Of a stretch of DNA of 64,000 nt, positions 27,073-37,819 are shown piece by piece. Below the pieces are notes generated by a model that was not told the origin of the DNA, ran no database searches, and worked only from the letters and a program-made list of their open reading frames with translations. This stretch comes from Chersky-840 sp050011815 (GTDB taxonomy: Bacteria > Actinomycetota > Acidimicrobiia > Acidimicrobiales > UBA8190), in contig JBEKIJ010000007.1 in assembly GCA_050011815.1 (NCBI GenBank), positions 1 through 64,000 of the forward strand. Reading direction: 5' to 3'. Both the position numbers and the translations under genes were made by a program. Numbering within the stretch: position 1 is the stretch's first letter; each line of letters starts with the position of its first letter.

Positions 27073-27393
27073 ATGTATGCAGTGATCCAGAGCGGAGGCA
27101 AACAGGAGCGCGTGGCGCAGGGCCAGCAGCTGCGCGTGGAGCTCCTCGGGGTCCCCGAGGGGAGCGAGGTCGAGCTGGCACCGGTGCTGGTCGTCGACGA
27201 CGACCGCATCCTGGCCACGCCCGCTGAGCTCGCCGGGACGGTGGTGGCCGCCCGGGTCGTGGGCCAGGAGCTCGGCCCCAAGATCCGGGGGTTCACGTAC
27301 CAGGCCAAGGCGCGGCGTCGCCGGCGGTGGGGTCACCGCCAGCAGTACGACACCGTCGAGATCTTGTCGATCACGGTCCCCACGGGCCGCTGA
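27073..27393 (+). CDS. rplU: Ribosomal protein bL21
   Basis: A 106-residue large-subunit protein that binds 23S rRNA. It starts MYAVIQSGGKQERV and has RRRRWGHRQQYDTVEI near the C-terminus, the family's RNA-binding end. It precedes rpmA by 25 bases in the conserved rplU-rpmA-obgE order. Confidence 0.96.
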   Translation: MYAVIQSGGKQERVAQGQQLRVELLGVPEGSEVELAPVLVVDDDRILATPAELAGTVVAARVVGQELGPKIRGFTYQAKARRRRRWGHRQQYDTVEILSITVPTGR

Positions 27394-27418
27394 GACCGGC
27401 GAAACCGAGGAGGTTCTC

Positions 27419-27673
27419 GTGTCGAAGACCAAGGGTGGGGGCTCCACCCGCAACGGCCGTGATTCGAAGTCCAAGCGGCTCGGCGTGAAGGTGTACGCCG
27501 GCACGGTCGTCCCCGCCGGCGCCATCATCCTCCGCCAGCGGGGCACCAAATTCCATCCCGGCGAGAACGTCGGGCGGGGCGGCGACGACACGTTGTTCGC
27601 GACGGCGGAGGGCGTGGTGAGCTTCGGCACCCGCAAGGGTCGTCGTCAGGTGAGCGTCCGCGCCGAGTCCTGA
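27419..27673 (+). CDS. rpmA: Ribosomal protein bL27
   Basis: An 84-residue protein whose N-terminus reaches the peptidyl transferase centre. It has SKTKGGGSTRNGRDS and later RQRGTKFHPGENVGRGGDDT. The sequence begins directly with MSKTKGGGS, without the cleaved leader of Firmicutes L27. GTG start with GAGG 5 bases upstream. Confidence 0.96.
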   Translation: MSKTKGGGSTRNGRDSKSKRLGVKVYAGTVVPAGAIILRQRGTKFHPGENVGRGGDDTLFATAEGVVSFGTRKGRRQVSVRAES

Positions 27674-27715
27674 GTCGCCACGGCTCGGCCCTCGTCTCGC
27701 CAGGAGGGCACCACG

Positions 27716-29067
<1,352 letters not shown>

Positions 29068-29071
<4 letters not shown>

Positions 29072-30174
29072 CCGACGCCACGGCGCGCACGGTGGTGGCC
29101 AAGATCGGGTCCTCGTCGATCACGAGCGCCGGCGGCGGTGTGGACCCCGTCGCCGTCGACAGGCTGTGCGGGCAGGTGGCCGCGGTCCGCGCCCTCGGCC
29201 ACAGCGTCGTCCTGGTGAGCTCGGGGGCCATCGCCGCGGGGTGGTCGGCCCTGGGCGGCGGGCCCCGGCCCACCGACCCCGCCACGCTGCAGGCGGTGTC
29301 GGCCGTGGGCCAGTCGAAGTTGATGCGCGTCTACGACGAAGCCTTCGCCACGCGTCAGATCGCCGCGGGCCAGGTCCTGCTGGCTCCGCTCGACTTCATC
29401 CACCGTCAGCAGTACCTCCACGCCCGCCAGACGTTGTCGCGGCTGCTCGAGTTGGGCGTGGTGCCGGTGGTGAACGAGAACGACGCCACCTCCGACGACG
29501 AGATCCGCTTCGGGGACAACGACCGCCTGGCGGCACTGGTGGCCCATCTCGTGGCCGCCGATCTTCTGGTCCTGCTCACCGACACGGCCGGGCTCTTGAC
29601 GGCCGACCCGCGCATCACCGCCGAGGCGTCGCTCATCGAAGAGGTCGTCGAGGTGGACCACGAGCTCGAGGTGGTGGCGGGGGGAGCGGGCAGCGCGGTG
29701 GGCAGCGGGGGCATGGCCTCGAAGCTGGCCGCGGCGAAGATCGCGGCGTGGTCGGGCGTCGAGACCGTCATCGCCGATGCCGCCCGGGACGGGGTGCTCG
29801 TCGGGGCCCTCGAGGGCCGAGCCGGTGTGGGTACCGTGTTCAGGCCGCGGGCCCGTCGACTGCCCGCCCGGAAGCTGTGGATCGCGTTCGCGGTGGCGGC
29901 GGCGGGAACGCTCGTCGTCGACGAGGGAGCGCGCCGGGCGTTGGTCGACAGAGAAGCGTCGCTGCTTCCCGCCGGGGTGGTCTCGGTGTCGGGCCGCTTC
30001 GACGCCGACGACGCGGTGGAGATCGCCGGGCCCGATGGCGTGGTCTTCGCCAAGGGCCTGGCCCGGCACCCCGCCACGACGGTGGCGTCATGGGTGGGTC
30101 TGCGCACGAGCGAGTTGCCCGCCGGCGCCGCGCCCGAGGTGGTCCATCGCGACGATCTCGTCGTGCTGGCCTGA
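29068..30174 (+). CDS. proB: Glutamate 5-kinase
   Basis: A 368-residue enzyme for the first step of proline synthesis (glutamate + ATP to glutamyl 5-phosphate). The amino-acid kinase domain has VVAKIGSSSIT, VLVSSGAIAAGW, PVVNENDATSDDEIRFGDND and a GGMASKLAAAKIA loop. A C-terminal PUA domain covers about 275-368. It overlaps obgE by 4 bases. Confidence 0.95.
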
Positions 30175-30221
30175 GGCCCCGCCACCGGGGGACCGGGGCA
30201 GGCCGGGCGGTGTGGTGCGGG

Positions 30222-30227
30222 TAACCT
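30222..30227 (+). promoter_or_regulatory. Candidate -10 element (TAACCT) for proA
   Basis: TAACCT ends 5 bases before the proA ATG; the 58 bases between proB and proA hold no other signal. A GGAG is present but only 1 base from the ATG, too close to act as a Shine-Dalgarno site. Fits leaderless transcription. Confidence 0.42.
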
Positions 30228-30232
30228 GGAGC

Positions 30233-31480
30233 ATGGCCCGGGAGGACATCGTCGATCTCGGTCGGCGCGCCAAGACCGCCGCCCGGGCTCTGGCTGTGGC
30301 CGGAGGCCTGGCCAAGGACGGTGCCCTGCGCGTGGCCGCCGACCTGGTCGAAGAGCGCCGCGCCGAGCTGCTCGAGCACAACGCCGCCGATCTCGAGCGG
30401 GCCCGCGCGGAGGGGGCCACCGACGTCCAGATCGACCGGCTGCGCCTCACCGGCGAACGGGTGGCGGCCATGGCCGACAGCCTGCGCCAGGTGGCCGGGC
30501 TCCCCGACCCCGTGGGCGAGGTGGTCGAAGGGTGGGTGCGCCCCAACGGCCTGCGCGTCGAGCGGGTCCGGGTGCCGCTCGGGGTCATCGGGGTCATCTA
30601 CGAGAACCGCCCCAACGTCACGAGCGACGCGGCGGGGCTCAGTCTCAAGGCGGGGAACGCCACCATGCTGCGGGGCTCGTCGAGCGCGGCCCACTCCAAC
30701 GCCGCCATCGTGGCGTGTCTCCGGGAAGCGCTTGTCAAGGTGGGCCTTCCCGAGGACGGCGTGGTGAACGTGGCGGACACGAGCCGGGAGGCGGCGGTCG
30801 CCTTCATGCAGCTCGACGGGGTGATGGACTGCCTGATCCCGCGCGGGGGCCACTCCCTCATCGCCTCGGTGCGCGAGCACGCCACGGTCCCGACCGTGAT
30901 CGACGGGGACGGCAACTGCCACGTCTACGTCGACGCGGCTGCCGATCTCGACATGGCGCTGTCGATCCTCGTCAATGCCAAGACCCAGCGCCCCGGCGTG
31001 TGCAACGCGGCGGAGTCCCTCGTCGTGCACGAGGCCGTGGCGGCGGAGTTCCTGCCCCGGGCCCAGGAGGCCCTGGCCGGCGTCGAGCTGCGGGGCGACG
31101 GGCCCAGCCGGGCCATCCTCCCCACCATCGCCACCGCGGGCGAGGAAGACTTCGCGGCGGAGTTCCTGGGTCCCATCTTGTCGGTGGCGGTCGTCGCCGA
31201 TCTCGACGGTGCCATCGACCACATCGCCCGGTACGGGTCGGGACACTCCGAGGCCATCGTCACCGGGGACCTCCACGCCGCGGAGCGGTTCTGTCGTGAG
31301 GTCGACGCCGCCGCCGTGGTCGTGAACGCCTCGACCCGGTTCGTCGACGGGGGCGAGCTCGGCCTCGGATCGGAGATCGGCATCTCCACACAGAAGCTGC
31401 ACGCCCGGGGGCCCATGGGGCTGCGCGAGCTCACCTGTGTGAAATACGTCGTGCGTGGTGAGGGGCAGGTGCGGCGGTGA
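30233..31480 (+). CDS. proA: Glutamate-5-semialdehyde dehydrogenase
   Basis: A 415-residue NADPH enzyme that reduces glutamyl 5-phosphate to the semialdehyde, the step after ProB. Family motifs: GVIGVIYENRPNVTSDAAGL, LRGSSSAAHSN, and the catalytic C257 in RPGVCNAAES. The C-terminus has STRFVDGGELGLGSEIGIST. Its stop overlaps the MoxR gene (GTGA). Confidence 0.96.
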   Translation: MAREDIVDLGRRAKTAARALAVAGGLAKDGALRVAADLVEERRAELLEHNAADLERARAEGATDVQIDRLRLTGERVAAMADSLRQVAGLPDPVGEVVEGWVRPNGLRVERVRVPLGVIGVIYENRPNVTSDAAGLSLKAGNATMLRGSSSAAHSNAAIVACLREALVKVGLPEDGVVNVADTSREAAVAFMQLDGVMDCLIPRGGHSLIASVREHATVPTVIDGDGNCHVYVDAAADLDMALSILVNAKTQRPGVCNAAESLVVHEAVAAEFLPRAQEALAGVELRGDGPSRAILPTIATAGEEDFAAEFLGPILSVAVVADLDGAIDHIARYGSGHSEAIVTGDLHAAERFCREVDAAAVVVNASTRFVDGGELGLGSEIGISTQKLHARGPMGLRELTCVKYVVRGEGQVRR

Positions 31481-32487
31481 GCCCCCCGGGCGACAACGAG
31501 ACCGCCGACGGACAGATCGGCACGGCGGGGATCCTCGGGTTCCCCGACCCCGGGCCGCCCTTGTTCTCGTCGGTGACCGAGGTGCGCGAGCGCCTGGCGG
31601 CGGTGGGCTATCTCGCCGACGACGGCATCGCCGGCGTGGTCCACCTGGCCGACCGCCTGGCCAAGCCGGTGCTGGTGGAGGGGCCGGCCGGCACGGGGAA
31701 GACCGAGCTGGCCAAGTCGGTGGCCCGGGTGACCGGCAGCCGGCTCATCCGCCTGCAGTGCTACGAGGGGCTCGATGAGTCCAAGGCCCTCTACGAGTGG
31801 AACTACAAGAAGCAGCTGCTGCGCATCCAGGCCCAGCGCGTCGTCGACGACGGCTCCGCACCTGCGGTGGTCCGCGGCGCCGACGAGGGGGCGGGCGGAC
31901 CGACGTCGTGGCGCGACCTGGAAGAAGACATCTTCTCCGAGGAGTTCCTCCTCACCCGGCCCCTGCTCGAGGCCATCCGGTCCCCTGACCCGGTGGTCCT
32001 CCTCGTCGACGAGGTGGACCGGGTCGAGCTCGAGACCGAGGCCCTGTTGCTCGAGGTCCTGTCGGAGTACCAGGTGTCGATCCCCGAGCTCGGCACCATC
32101 CGGGCCGAGCAGATCCCCCTCGTGTTCCTGACGTCGAACAACACCCGGGAGCTGTCCGAGGCGCTCAAGCGGCGGTGCCTGTACCTGCATCTCGACTACC
32201 CCTCGCTCGAGCGCGAGCGCGACATCGTGCTGGCCCGCGTGCCCGGGGTCACCGAGGAGCTCGCCGACCAGATCGCCCGCATCGTCCGGTCGCTACGGAC
32301 CCTGGAGCTCAAGAAGTACCCGTCGGTCTCCGAGACCCTCGACTGGGCCCGCACGCTGGTGGTGCTCGGCGTCGAGTCGATCGATGCCGAGCAGGCCAAG
32401 GCCACCTTGCACGTGCTGCTCAAGTACCGCAGCGACCTCGAGCGCGCCGCCAAGGAACTGGCCGTGCCCGGGGAGGACCGGGCCTGA
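31477..32487 (+). CDS. MoxR-type AAA+ ATPase
   Basis: A 336-residue AAA+ protein. Walker A GPAGTGKTEL is at about 69-78 and Walker B VVLLVDEVD at 172-180 (D177, E178), with sensor-1 FLTSNNTRELSEALKRRC. It resembles the CoxD/NorQ branch of MoxR ATPases, which work with a von Willebrand factor A partner to insert metals or assemble enzyme complexes. The VWA gene follows immediately. No cox, nor or methanol dehydrogenase genes are nearby, so the client is unknown. Confidence 0.88.
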   Translation: MSPPGDNETADGQIGTAGILGFPDPGPPLFSSVTEVRERLAAVGYLADDGIAGVVHLADRLAKPVLVEGPAGTGKTELAKSVARVTGSRLIRLQCYEGLDESKALYEWNYKKQLLRIQAQRVVDDGSAPAVVRGADEGAGGPTSWRDLEEDIFSEEFLLTRPLLEAIRSPDPVVLLVDEVDRVELETEALLLEVLSEYQVSIPELGTIRAEQIPLVFLTSNNTRELSEALKRRCLYLHLDYPSLERERDIVLARVPGVTEELADQIARIVRSLRTLELKKYPSVSETLDWARTLVVLGVESIDAEQAKATLHVLLKYRSDLERAAKELAVPGEDRA

Positions 32488-32494
32488 GCTCGTC

Positions 32495-33937
32495 GTGCTC
32501 GACGTCCTCACGGGGTTCGTCGGAGAGCTGCGGGCCGCGGGCCTCCCCGTGTCGCTCACCGAGTCCATCGACGCGGCCGAGGCGGTGCACCACATCCCCC
32601 TCGAGGACCGCGACGCGCTGAAGTACGCGCTGGCTGCCACGCTCGTCAAGAGCTCCACCCACTGGAAGGCGTTCGAGACGGCCTTCGAGGTGTACTTCTC
32701 GATGCGAGGCCCCCAGTACGACATCGACGACGAGCTGTCTGAGGCCGGGGACCTCGACTCCGACAGCGACGGCGAGGACCGGGGTCGCGGCGAGGGCCGG
32801 GGGCAGGGAGGTGGGGGCGGCGAGGGCCTGTCGCCCGAGGAGCTCGCCGAGATGTTGTTCCGGGCCCTGCTGTCCGCCAACGACGCGCAGGTCTCGGCGT
32901 TGGCCCGCCAGGCCGTCAGCCGCTACGCCGGCATGGAGCCGGGCCGCCCCGTGGGGGGCACCTACTACCTGTACCGGACCCTGCGGAACCTCGATCTCGA
33001 CCGCGTCCTGGAACGGCTCATGGACACCGCCCGGGCCGCGGCTCCCGAGGGGACGCTGACGCCCCTCGAAGAACGGTTGGCCCGCGACGAGTTCAAGAGC
33101 CGCCTCGACCGTCTGCGCCGTGAGCTCGAGGACGAGATCCGGCGCCGGCTCGTGGCCGACCGTGGCATCGAGGCGCTGGCCCGCTCCCTGCGCAAGCCCC
33201 TGCCCGAGGAGATCGACTTCATGCACGCCACGCGCGACGAAATGGCGTCGCTGCGCCGGGCCATCCACCCCCTGGCCCGCAAACTGGCGGTGCGCCTGGC
33301 CCGCAAGCGTCGCCACGGCCGCAAAGGGCCCCTCGACTTCCGGGCCACCATGCGCCACTCGCTGTCGACGGGCGGGGTCCCGGTGGACCCCAAGTTCCGC
33401 TACCCGCGACCGGCCAAGCCCGAGATCATCGTCATCGCCGACATCTCGGGGTCCGTGGCGTCGTTCGCCCGGTTCACGCTGCACCTCGTGCACGCCATCA
33501 GCTCGCAGTTCTCCAAGGTGCGCAGCTTCGTCTTCATCGACGGCATCGACGAGGTCACCCGGTTCTTCGAGAACGTCGACGACGTGGCCGACGCCGTGCA
33601 CCGCATCAACACCGAGGCCGACGTGGTGTGGGTGGACGGGCATTCGGACTACGGGCACGCCCTGTCGGTGTTCTGGGAGCGTTGGGGCGAGGAGATCACG
33701 CCCCGGGCCAGCGTGTTGCTGCTCGGCGACGCCCGCAACAACTACCACGCCTCCCAGGCCTGGGTCGTCTCCGAGATCCGCCACCGGGCCCGTCACGTCT
33801 ACTGGCTCAACCCCGAGCCCCGCGCCTACTGGGGGACGGGCGACTCCATCCTCGGGGAGTATGCCGTGCACTGCGACGACGTCTTCGAGTGCCGGAACCT
33901 CCGCCAGCTCGAGCACTTCGTCACCGAGTTGGCGTGA
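32495..33937 (+). CDS. VWA-domain protein, CoxE-like partner of MoxR
   Basis: A 480-residue protein with a C-terminal von Willebrand factor A domain whose metal site is D316-x-S318-x-S320 (ADISGSVASF). The N-terminal helical part is interrupted by an acidic/Gly-rich linker at about 82-112. The GTG at 32495 is the only usable start after the MoxR stop and lacks a well-placed ribosome site, so translation is probably coupled to MoxR. CoxE-type proteins act with a MoxR ATPase in enzyme maturation. Its stop overlaps the next gene. Confidence 0.86.
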   Translation: MLDVLTGFVGELRAAGLPVSLTESIDAAEAVHHIPLEDRDALKYALAATLVKSSTHWKAFETAFEVYFSMRGPQYDIDDELSEAGDLDSDSDGEDRGRGEGRGQGGGGGEGLSPEELAEMLFRALLSANDAQVSALARQAVSRYAGMEPGRPVGGTYYLYRTLRNLDLDRVLERLMDTARAAAPEGTLTPLEERLARDEFKSRLDRLRRELEDEIRRRLVADRGIEALARSLRKPLPEEIDFMHATRDEMASLRRAIHPLARKLAVRLARKRRHGRKGPLDFRATMRHSLSTGGVPVDPKFRYPRPAKPEIIVIADISGSVASFARFTLHLVHAISSQFSKVRSFVFIDGIDEVTRFFENVDDVADAVHRINTEADVVWVDGHSDYGHALSVFWERWGEEITPRASVLLLGDARNNYHASQAWVVSEIRHRARHVYWLNPEPRAYWGTGDSILGEYAVHCDDVFECRNLRQLEHFVTELA

Positions 33938-34644
33938 GCGCGCCGTCGAGGGACACCCGCCGGGGCGCCCCGCCGGGTGTGAGCAGCCTGCCCCGGGACA
34001 GCGCCCGACCCACCCGGGTGGTGCTCATCCGCCACGGCGAGGCCGTCTGCAACGTGGCGGGTGTGGTCGGGGGTCATACCGGGTGCACCGGGTTGTCGCC
34101 CACCGGGAAGCGCCAGGCCGAGGCGTTGGCGGCCCGGCTCGTCAAGACCGGCGAGCTGTCCGACGTCACCGCGCTCTACGCCAGCGTGTTGCCGCGTGCC
34201 CTGGAAACAGGGGCCATCGTCTCCCCGGGCATCGGCGACGGCGGGGAGCCGGTGGGGGATTGCGACCTGTGCGAACTGCACCCGGGGGAGGCCGACGGGC
34301 TCACCTGGGACGAATTCCGCGTCCGCTACGGAGAGCCCGACTTCGACGCCGACCCCGACAGCGCGGTGGCACCGGGGGGCGAGAGCTGGAGCTCCTTCGT
34401 GGCGCGCGCCTCGGGGGCGGTGGCGCGCGTGGCCGGGGCCCATCGGGGCGAGCGCACCGTAATCGTGTGCCATGCCGGAGTGATCGAGTCGACGATGCTG
34501 GCCTTCTTGCCCGTGGCACCGGGCCGGAGCCGTCTCGGTCTGCCCACCGAGCACACCTCGCTCACCGAGTGGGAGATGACCGAGGACGGCTGGCGGCTGG
34601 TGCGCTACAACGACGCGGCCCACCTGCGGGCCCTCGCCACCTGA
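33934..34644 (+). CDS. Histidine phosphatase family protein
   Basis: A 236-residue branch-1 histidine phosphatase (phosphoglycerate mutase-like). The catalytic motif is LIRHGEA with H34 phosphorylated; the second His is in VCHAGVIES. The acid residue is probably in CELHPGEADGLTWDEF. GTG start inside the VWA stop. The substrate is unknown; annotation as phosphoglycerate mutase would be unsafe because many members are broad phosphatases. Confidence 0.87.
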   Translation: MSAPSRDTRRGAPPGVSSLPRDSARPTRVVLIRHGEAVCNVAGVVGGHTGCTGLSPTGKRQAEALAARLVKTGELSDVTALYASVLPRALETGAIVSPGIGDGGEPVGDCDLCELHPGEADGLTWDEFRVRYGEPDFDADPDSAVAPGGESWSSFVARASGAVARVAGAHRGERTVIVCHAGVIESTMLAFLPVAPGRSRLGLPTEHTSLTEWEMTEDGWRLVRYNDAAHLRALAT

Positions 34645-34653
34645 GCGACCCGG

Positions 34654-36246
34654 CTAACAGGCGTAGTCGCCGTCGAGGCTCACGCCGTTGGCCATGTCGG
34701 TGTACTGGGTGATCCATACCCCGCCGGTGGGGAGGTAGTTCCCGCTCTGGGCCGCGTAGGACACGGCCGTGGTGCAGTTGGTCTGGGGGTTGTCGGTGTA
34801 CCACGCCACCCACAGGGGCACCGCCGGCTGGAAGTCCCCGGCGATGCCGTTCCAGGTGAGGGGGCTCGTGTAGATGCCGACGTTGTTCACCCCGGCCCCC
34901 CGCAAGGCGTTGATGGCACCGGTGATGACCTCGTCGTTCTCGGCGGTGTTCGACGACCAGTTGGCCGCCTCGATGTCGAGCCACCACGTCACCAGGGGCG
35001 TCACCCCCTGGGCCTGGACGTACTGATAGGCGTAGACCCCGGCCTCGTATCCCCAGTTGCAGGCCATGTCGCCGTTGCAGCCGGGCTGGTCGGTGGGGTC
35101 GGTGCCGTAGGTCATGAAGATGTAGAGGTTGAGCCCTCCTCCGGCCCACTGCGCTTCGTGGGCCAGGCAGGGGTTGGGGGAACCGTTGGACTGGCCCGTG
35201 GCCTGGACGATCCCCACGGTGTGCCCCGAGGGGAGCGTGCTGTTGCAGGCCGGGGGGTTGTCCTGGAACCGCGACACGTCGTAGCCGAAGCTCCCCGAGG
35301 GATAGGCGCCGTTGGCCGCCACCCCTGTCCCCGGTCCGTCGGCGATGCCGACGACGGGGCTCGTGATGTGCTGGGGGGCCGAGCCGAAGTAGCCGGCGTC
35401 ACCGAAGGCCGTGATGGCCCCGTTGGAGTCGGTCAGCCAGTACCCGCCGGGGTCCGCCGAGGCGATCCCGACCACCGGCCGGGCCAGGGCGTGGCCGCCG
35501 AGAGACCCGTAGAACCCCGCGTCGCCGAAGGCGAAGACCCCGCCGTCGGCCGCCACCATGAGGTAGCCGCCGGCGTCGGGAGAGGTCGCCCCCACGATGG
35601 GGGCTTGGAGGGTGAGCTTGCCCAGTGACCCGGCGAACCCGGCGTCGCCGAAGGCGAAGACCCCGCCGTCCGACGCGAAGAGCCAGTAGCCCTGGCCGTC
35701 GGGGGTGGCCACGATGGCGACCACGGGCTTGGTGAGCTTGACCGCGCCCATCGATCCGTAGAACGGCGCGTCGAAGGCGAACACCCCGCCGTCCGACGCC
35801 ACGGTCCAGTAGCCCCCCGTGGCGGGGTCGGCCGCCATGCCCACCATGGGCTTGTTGAGCTTGACGCCTCCCATCGACCCGTGGAACCCGGCGTTGCCGA
35901 AGGTGAACACGCCGCCGTCCGAGGCCACGGTCCAGTAGCCCTGGCCGCTGGCGCCCGACAGGGTCGTGGTCGGTGCGATGCCCACCATGGGCTCGGCCAG
36001 CTTGACCGCCCCCATCGACCCGTCGAAGGGAAGGCCACCGAAGGCGAACACCCCGCCGTCCGATGCCACGGTCCAGTACGAGGGGACCCCTTGTGTGGTT
36101 GCCGCCGGGGCGGCGCCGGTCAACGGGCGCGGCGTCGAGCTCGGCGCGGCCGGCGGGGCGGACATGGCGACGACGACGAGGGCGGCGACGGACACCGCAC
36201 CGAGGGCGCGTCCGAAACGCGCCAAGTTGTGTGCCGTACGGTGCAT
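34654..36246 (-). CDS. Secreted repeat protein with GH25-like C-terminal domain
   Basis: A 530-residue exported protein. Residues 1-32 look like a signal peptide (basic start, hydrophobic core, APPAAPSS). Residues about 57-305 carry six repeats of about 40 residues with the core GYWTVASDGGVFAFG, then GSMGG and PVVGIA; this looks like a beta-propeller-type array common in Acidimicrobiia. Residues about 315-530 have GYDVSRFQ, TWWLDIEAANWS and VWITQYTD, resembling the glycoside-hydrolase family 25 (lysozyme) fold with its acidic D-x-E residues. It may bind and trim peptidoglycan or another wall glycan. Start ATG 36246 is chosen for the signal peptide. Activity is inference. Confidence 0.78.
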   Translation of the reverse strand: MHRTAHNLARFGRALGAVSVAALVVVAMSAPPAAPSSTPRPLTGAAPAATTQGVPSYWTVASDGGVFAFGGLPFDGSMGAVKLAEPMVGIAPTTTLSGASGQGYWTVASDGGVFTFGNAGFHGSMGGVKLNKPMVGMAADPATGGYWTVASDGGVFAFDAPFYGSMGAVKLTKPVVAIVATPDGQGYWLFASDGGVFAFGDAGFAGSLGKLTLQAPIVGATSPDAGGYLMVAADGGVFAFGDAGFYGSLGGHALARPVVGIASADPGGYWLTDSNGAITAFGDAGYFGSAPQHITSPVVGIADGPGTGVAANGAYPSGSFGYDVSRFQDNPPACNSTLPSGHTVGIVQATGQSNGSPNPCLAHEAQWAGGGLNLYIFMTYGTDPTDQPGCNGDMACNWGYEAGVYAYQYVQAQGVTPLVTWWLDIEAANWSSNTAENDEVITGAINALRGAGVNNVGIYTSPLTWNGIAGDFQPAVPLWVAWYTDNPQTNCTTAVSYAAQSGNYLPTGGVWITQYTDMANGVSLDGDYAC

Positions 36247-36433
36247 GGAGTGGAGGCTGCGATCCTTGCTGCGCGGGGGCGCGTGGCCGGGGCTCGGTGG
36301 GTAAAGAAGAGTCCGGCGTTGTGCTCCATTCTCATGGACACGCGCACTCGAAGCAACGACGCCCCCCGGAACCGCCGCCCACCTGCGCCGACGCGAGCTG
36401 GCGCGGCGGCGGCCGGCGCCGGAACGGAGAAGA

Positions 36434-37780
36434 TCAGGCCCTGAGGAGCTCCGCCACCCGGAACGCAAGGTCGATGGCCTGGCGCGCGTTGAGACGGGGA
36501 TCGCAGGTCGTGGTGTAGCGCTCGTGGAGCTGGCCCTCCACGATGTCGCCGAAGCCACCGAGGCATTCGGTGACGTCGTCCCCGGTGAGCTCGAGATGCA
36601 CGCCTCCGGGCCACGTCCCGGCGTCGTGGTGGGCGGCGAAGAACCCCTTGAGCTCGGTCAGGATGTCGTCGAAGCGCCGCGTCTTGCGGCCTCCCTCGCT
36701 CACGAAGGTGTTGCCGTGCATGGGATCACACGCCCACACCACGGGATGCTCGGCGGCGCGTACCGCCTCGAGCAGCGGGGGCAGTGCGTCGGCGATGGCG
36801 GTGGCACCCATACGGGTGATGAGCGTCAGGCGACCCGGGATCCTCTCGGGGTTCAACTGGTCGCACAGCGCCACGACCTCGTCGGGCGCCGTCGAGGCAC
36901 CGATCTTGCACCCGATGGGGTTGCGGACCCCCGACAGGAAGTCGATGTGGGCGCCGTCGAGCTGACGGGTGCGCTCGCCCACCCACAGCATGTGCGCCGA
37001 GCAGTCGTACCAGTCACCGGTGAGCGAGTCCATGCGGGTGAGCGCCTCCTCGTAGCCGAGGATCAGCGCGTCGTGGCTCGTGTAGAAGTCGACCTGGTGC
37101 AGCGACTGTTCGGCCCCGAGGTCGATGCCACAGGCGGCCATGAACCGCAGGGCGCGATCGATCTCCGCCGCGATCTGCTCGTAGCGACGACCCTCCTCGC
37201 TCGACGCCACGAACTGCTGGTTCCAGAGATGGACCTGCGAGAGGTCGGCGAACCCACCCTTGGTGAAGGCGCGCACCAGGTTCAGTGTGGACGCCGACTG
37301 GTGGTACGCGGCGATCAACCGGCGGGGGTCGGGTACCCGGGCGCCGGCGTCGGGGGCGTCGTCGTTGACCATGTGGCCGCGGAAGACGGGAAGATCGACC
37401 TCGCCGACCCGCTCGGTGGGTGACGAGCGCGGCTTGGCGAACTGCCCGGCGATGCGGCCGACCTTCAACGCCGGCACGCCGGCTCCGTAGGTCAGGACCA
37501 CGGCCATCTGCAAGATGACCTTCAACTTGTCCCGGATGTCGTCGGCCGAGAACTCCTCGAACGACTCGGCACAGTCCCCGGCCTGCAACAGGAACGCCTT
37601 GCCCGCGGCCACCTGGGCCAGGGAGCTGATGAGCGTCCGGGCTTCGCCGGCAAATACCAGCGGGGGTAGGGCGGCGAGCTCCTTCAGGACCCGTTCGAGA
37701 TGGTCGGTGTCGGGCCAGTCGGGCTGTTGCGCGGCAGGGAGGTCGCGCCAGCGCTGCGGGCTCCACTCGGCGGGGCTCAT
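36434..37780 (-). CDS. aroG: 3-deoxy-7-phosphoheptulonate synthase, class II
   Basis: First step of the shikimate pathway: erythrose 4-phosphate + PEP to DAHP. The 448-residue length and motifs (LLQAGDCAESF, AGQFAKPRSSPTE, GCKIG, THPVVWACDPMHGNT-like region, HLELTGDDVTECLGG) are those of the class II (plant/actinobacterial) enzyme. ATG 37780 has no Shine-Dalgarno site; TACGCT 8 bases upstream suggests a leaderless transcript. It is divergent from nadD with only 39 bases between start codons. Confidence 0.95.
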   Translation of the reverse strand: MSPAEWSPQRWRDLPAAQQPDWPDTDHLERVLKELAALPPLVFAGEARTLISSLAQVAAGKAFLLQAGDCAESFEEFSADDIRDKLKVILQMAVVLTYGAGVPALKVGRIAGQFAKPRSSPTERVGEVDLPVFRGHMVNDDAPDAGARVPDPRRLIAAYHQSASTLNLVRAFTKGGFADLSQVHLWNQQFVASSEEGRRYEQIAAEIDRALRFMAACGIDLGAEQSLHQVDFYTSHDALILGYEEALTRMDSLTGDWYDCSAHMLWVGERTRQLDGAHIDFLSGVRNPIGCKIGASTAPDEVVALCDQLNPERIPGRLTLITRMGATAIADALPPLLEAVRAAEHPVVWACDPMHGNTFVSEGGRKTRRFDDILTELKGFFAAHHDAGTWPGGVHLELTGDDVTECLGGFGDIVEGQLHERYTTTCDPRLNARQAIDLAFRVAELLRA

Positions 37781-37788
37781 GGGCCACC

Positions 37789-37794
37789 AGCGTA
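37789..37794 (-). promoter_or_regulatory. Candidate -10 element (TACGCT) for aroG, leaderless
   Basis: On the minus strand TACGCT lies 8 bases before the aroG ATG. The same hexamer serves nadD on the other strand 14 bases away, making a very compact divergent pair. Confidence 0.55.
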
Positions 37795-37807
37795 AATGGT
37801 CGGCGCC

Positions 37808-37813
37808 TACGCT
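37808..37813 (+). promoter_or_regulatory. Candidate -10 element (TACGCT) for nadD, leaderless
   Basis: TACGCT ends 6 bases before the GTG at 37820, the spacing expected if transcription starts at the start codon. This decides the nadD start over the ATG at 37796, which would lie upstream of the promoter. Confidence 0.55.
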
Positions 37814-37819
37814 CGTGAC

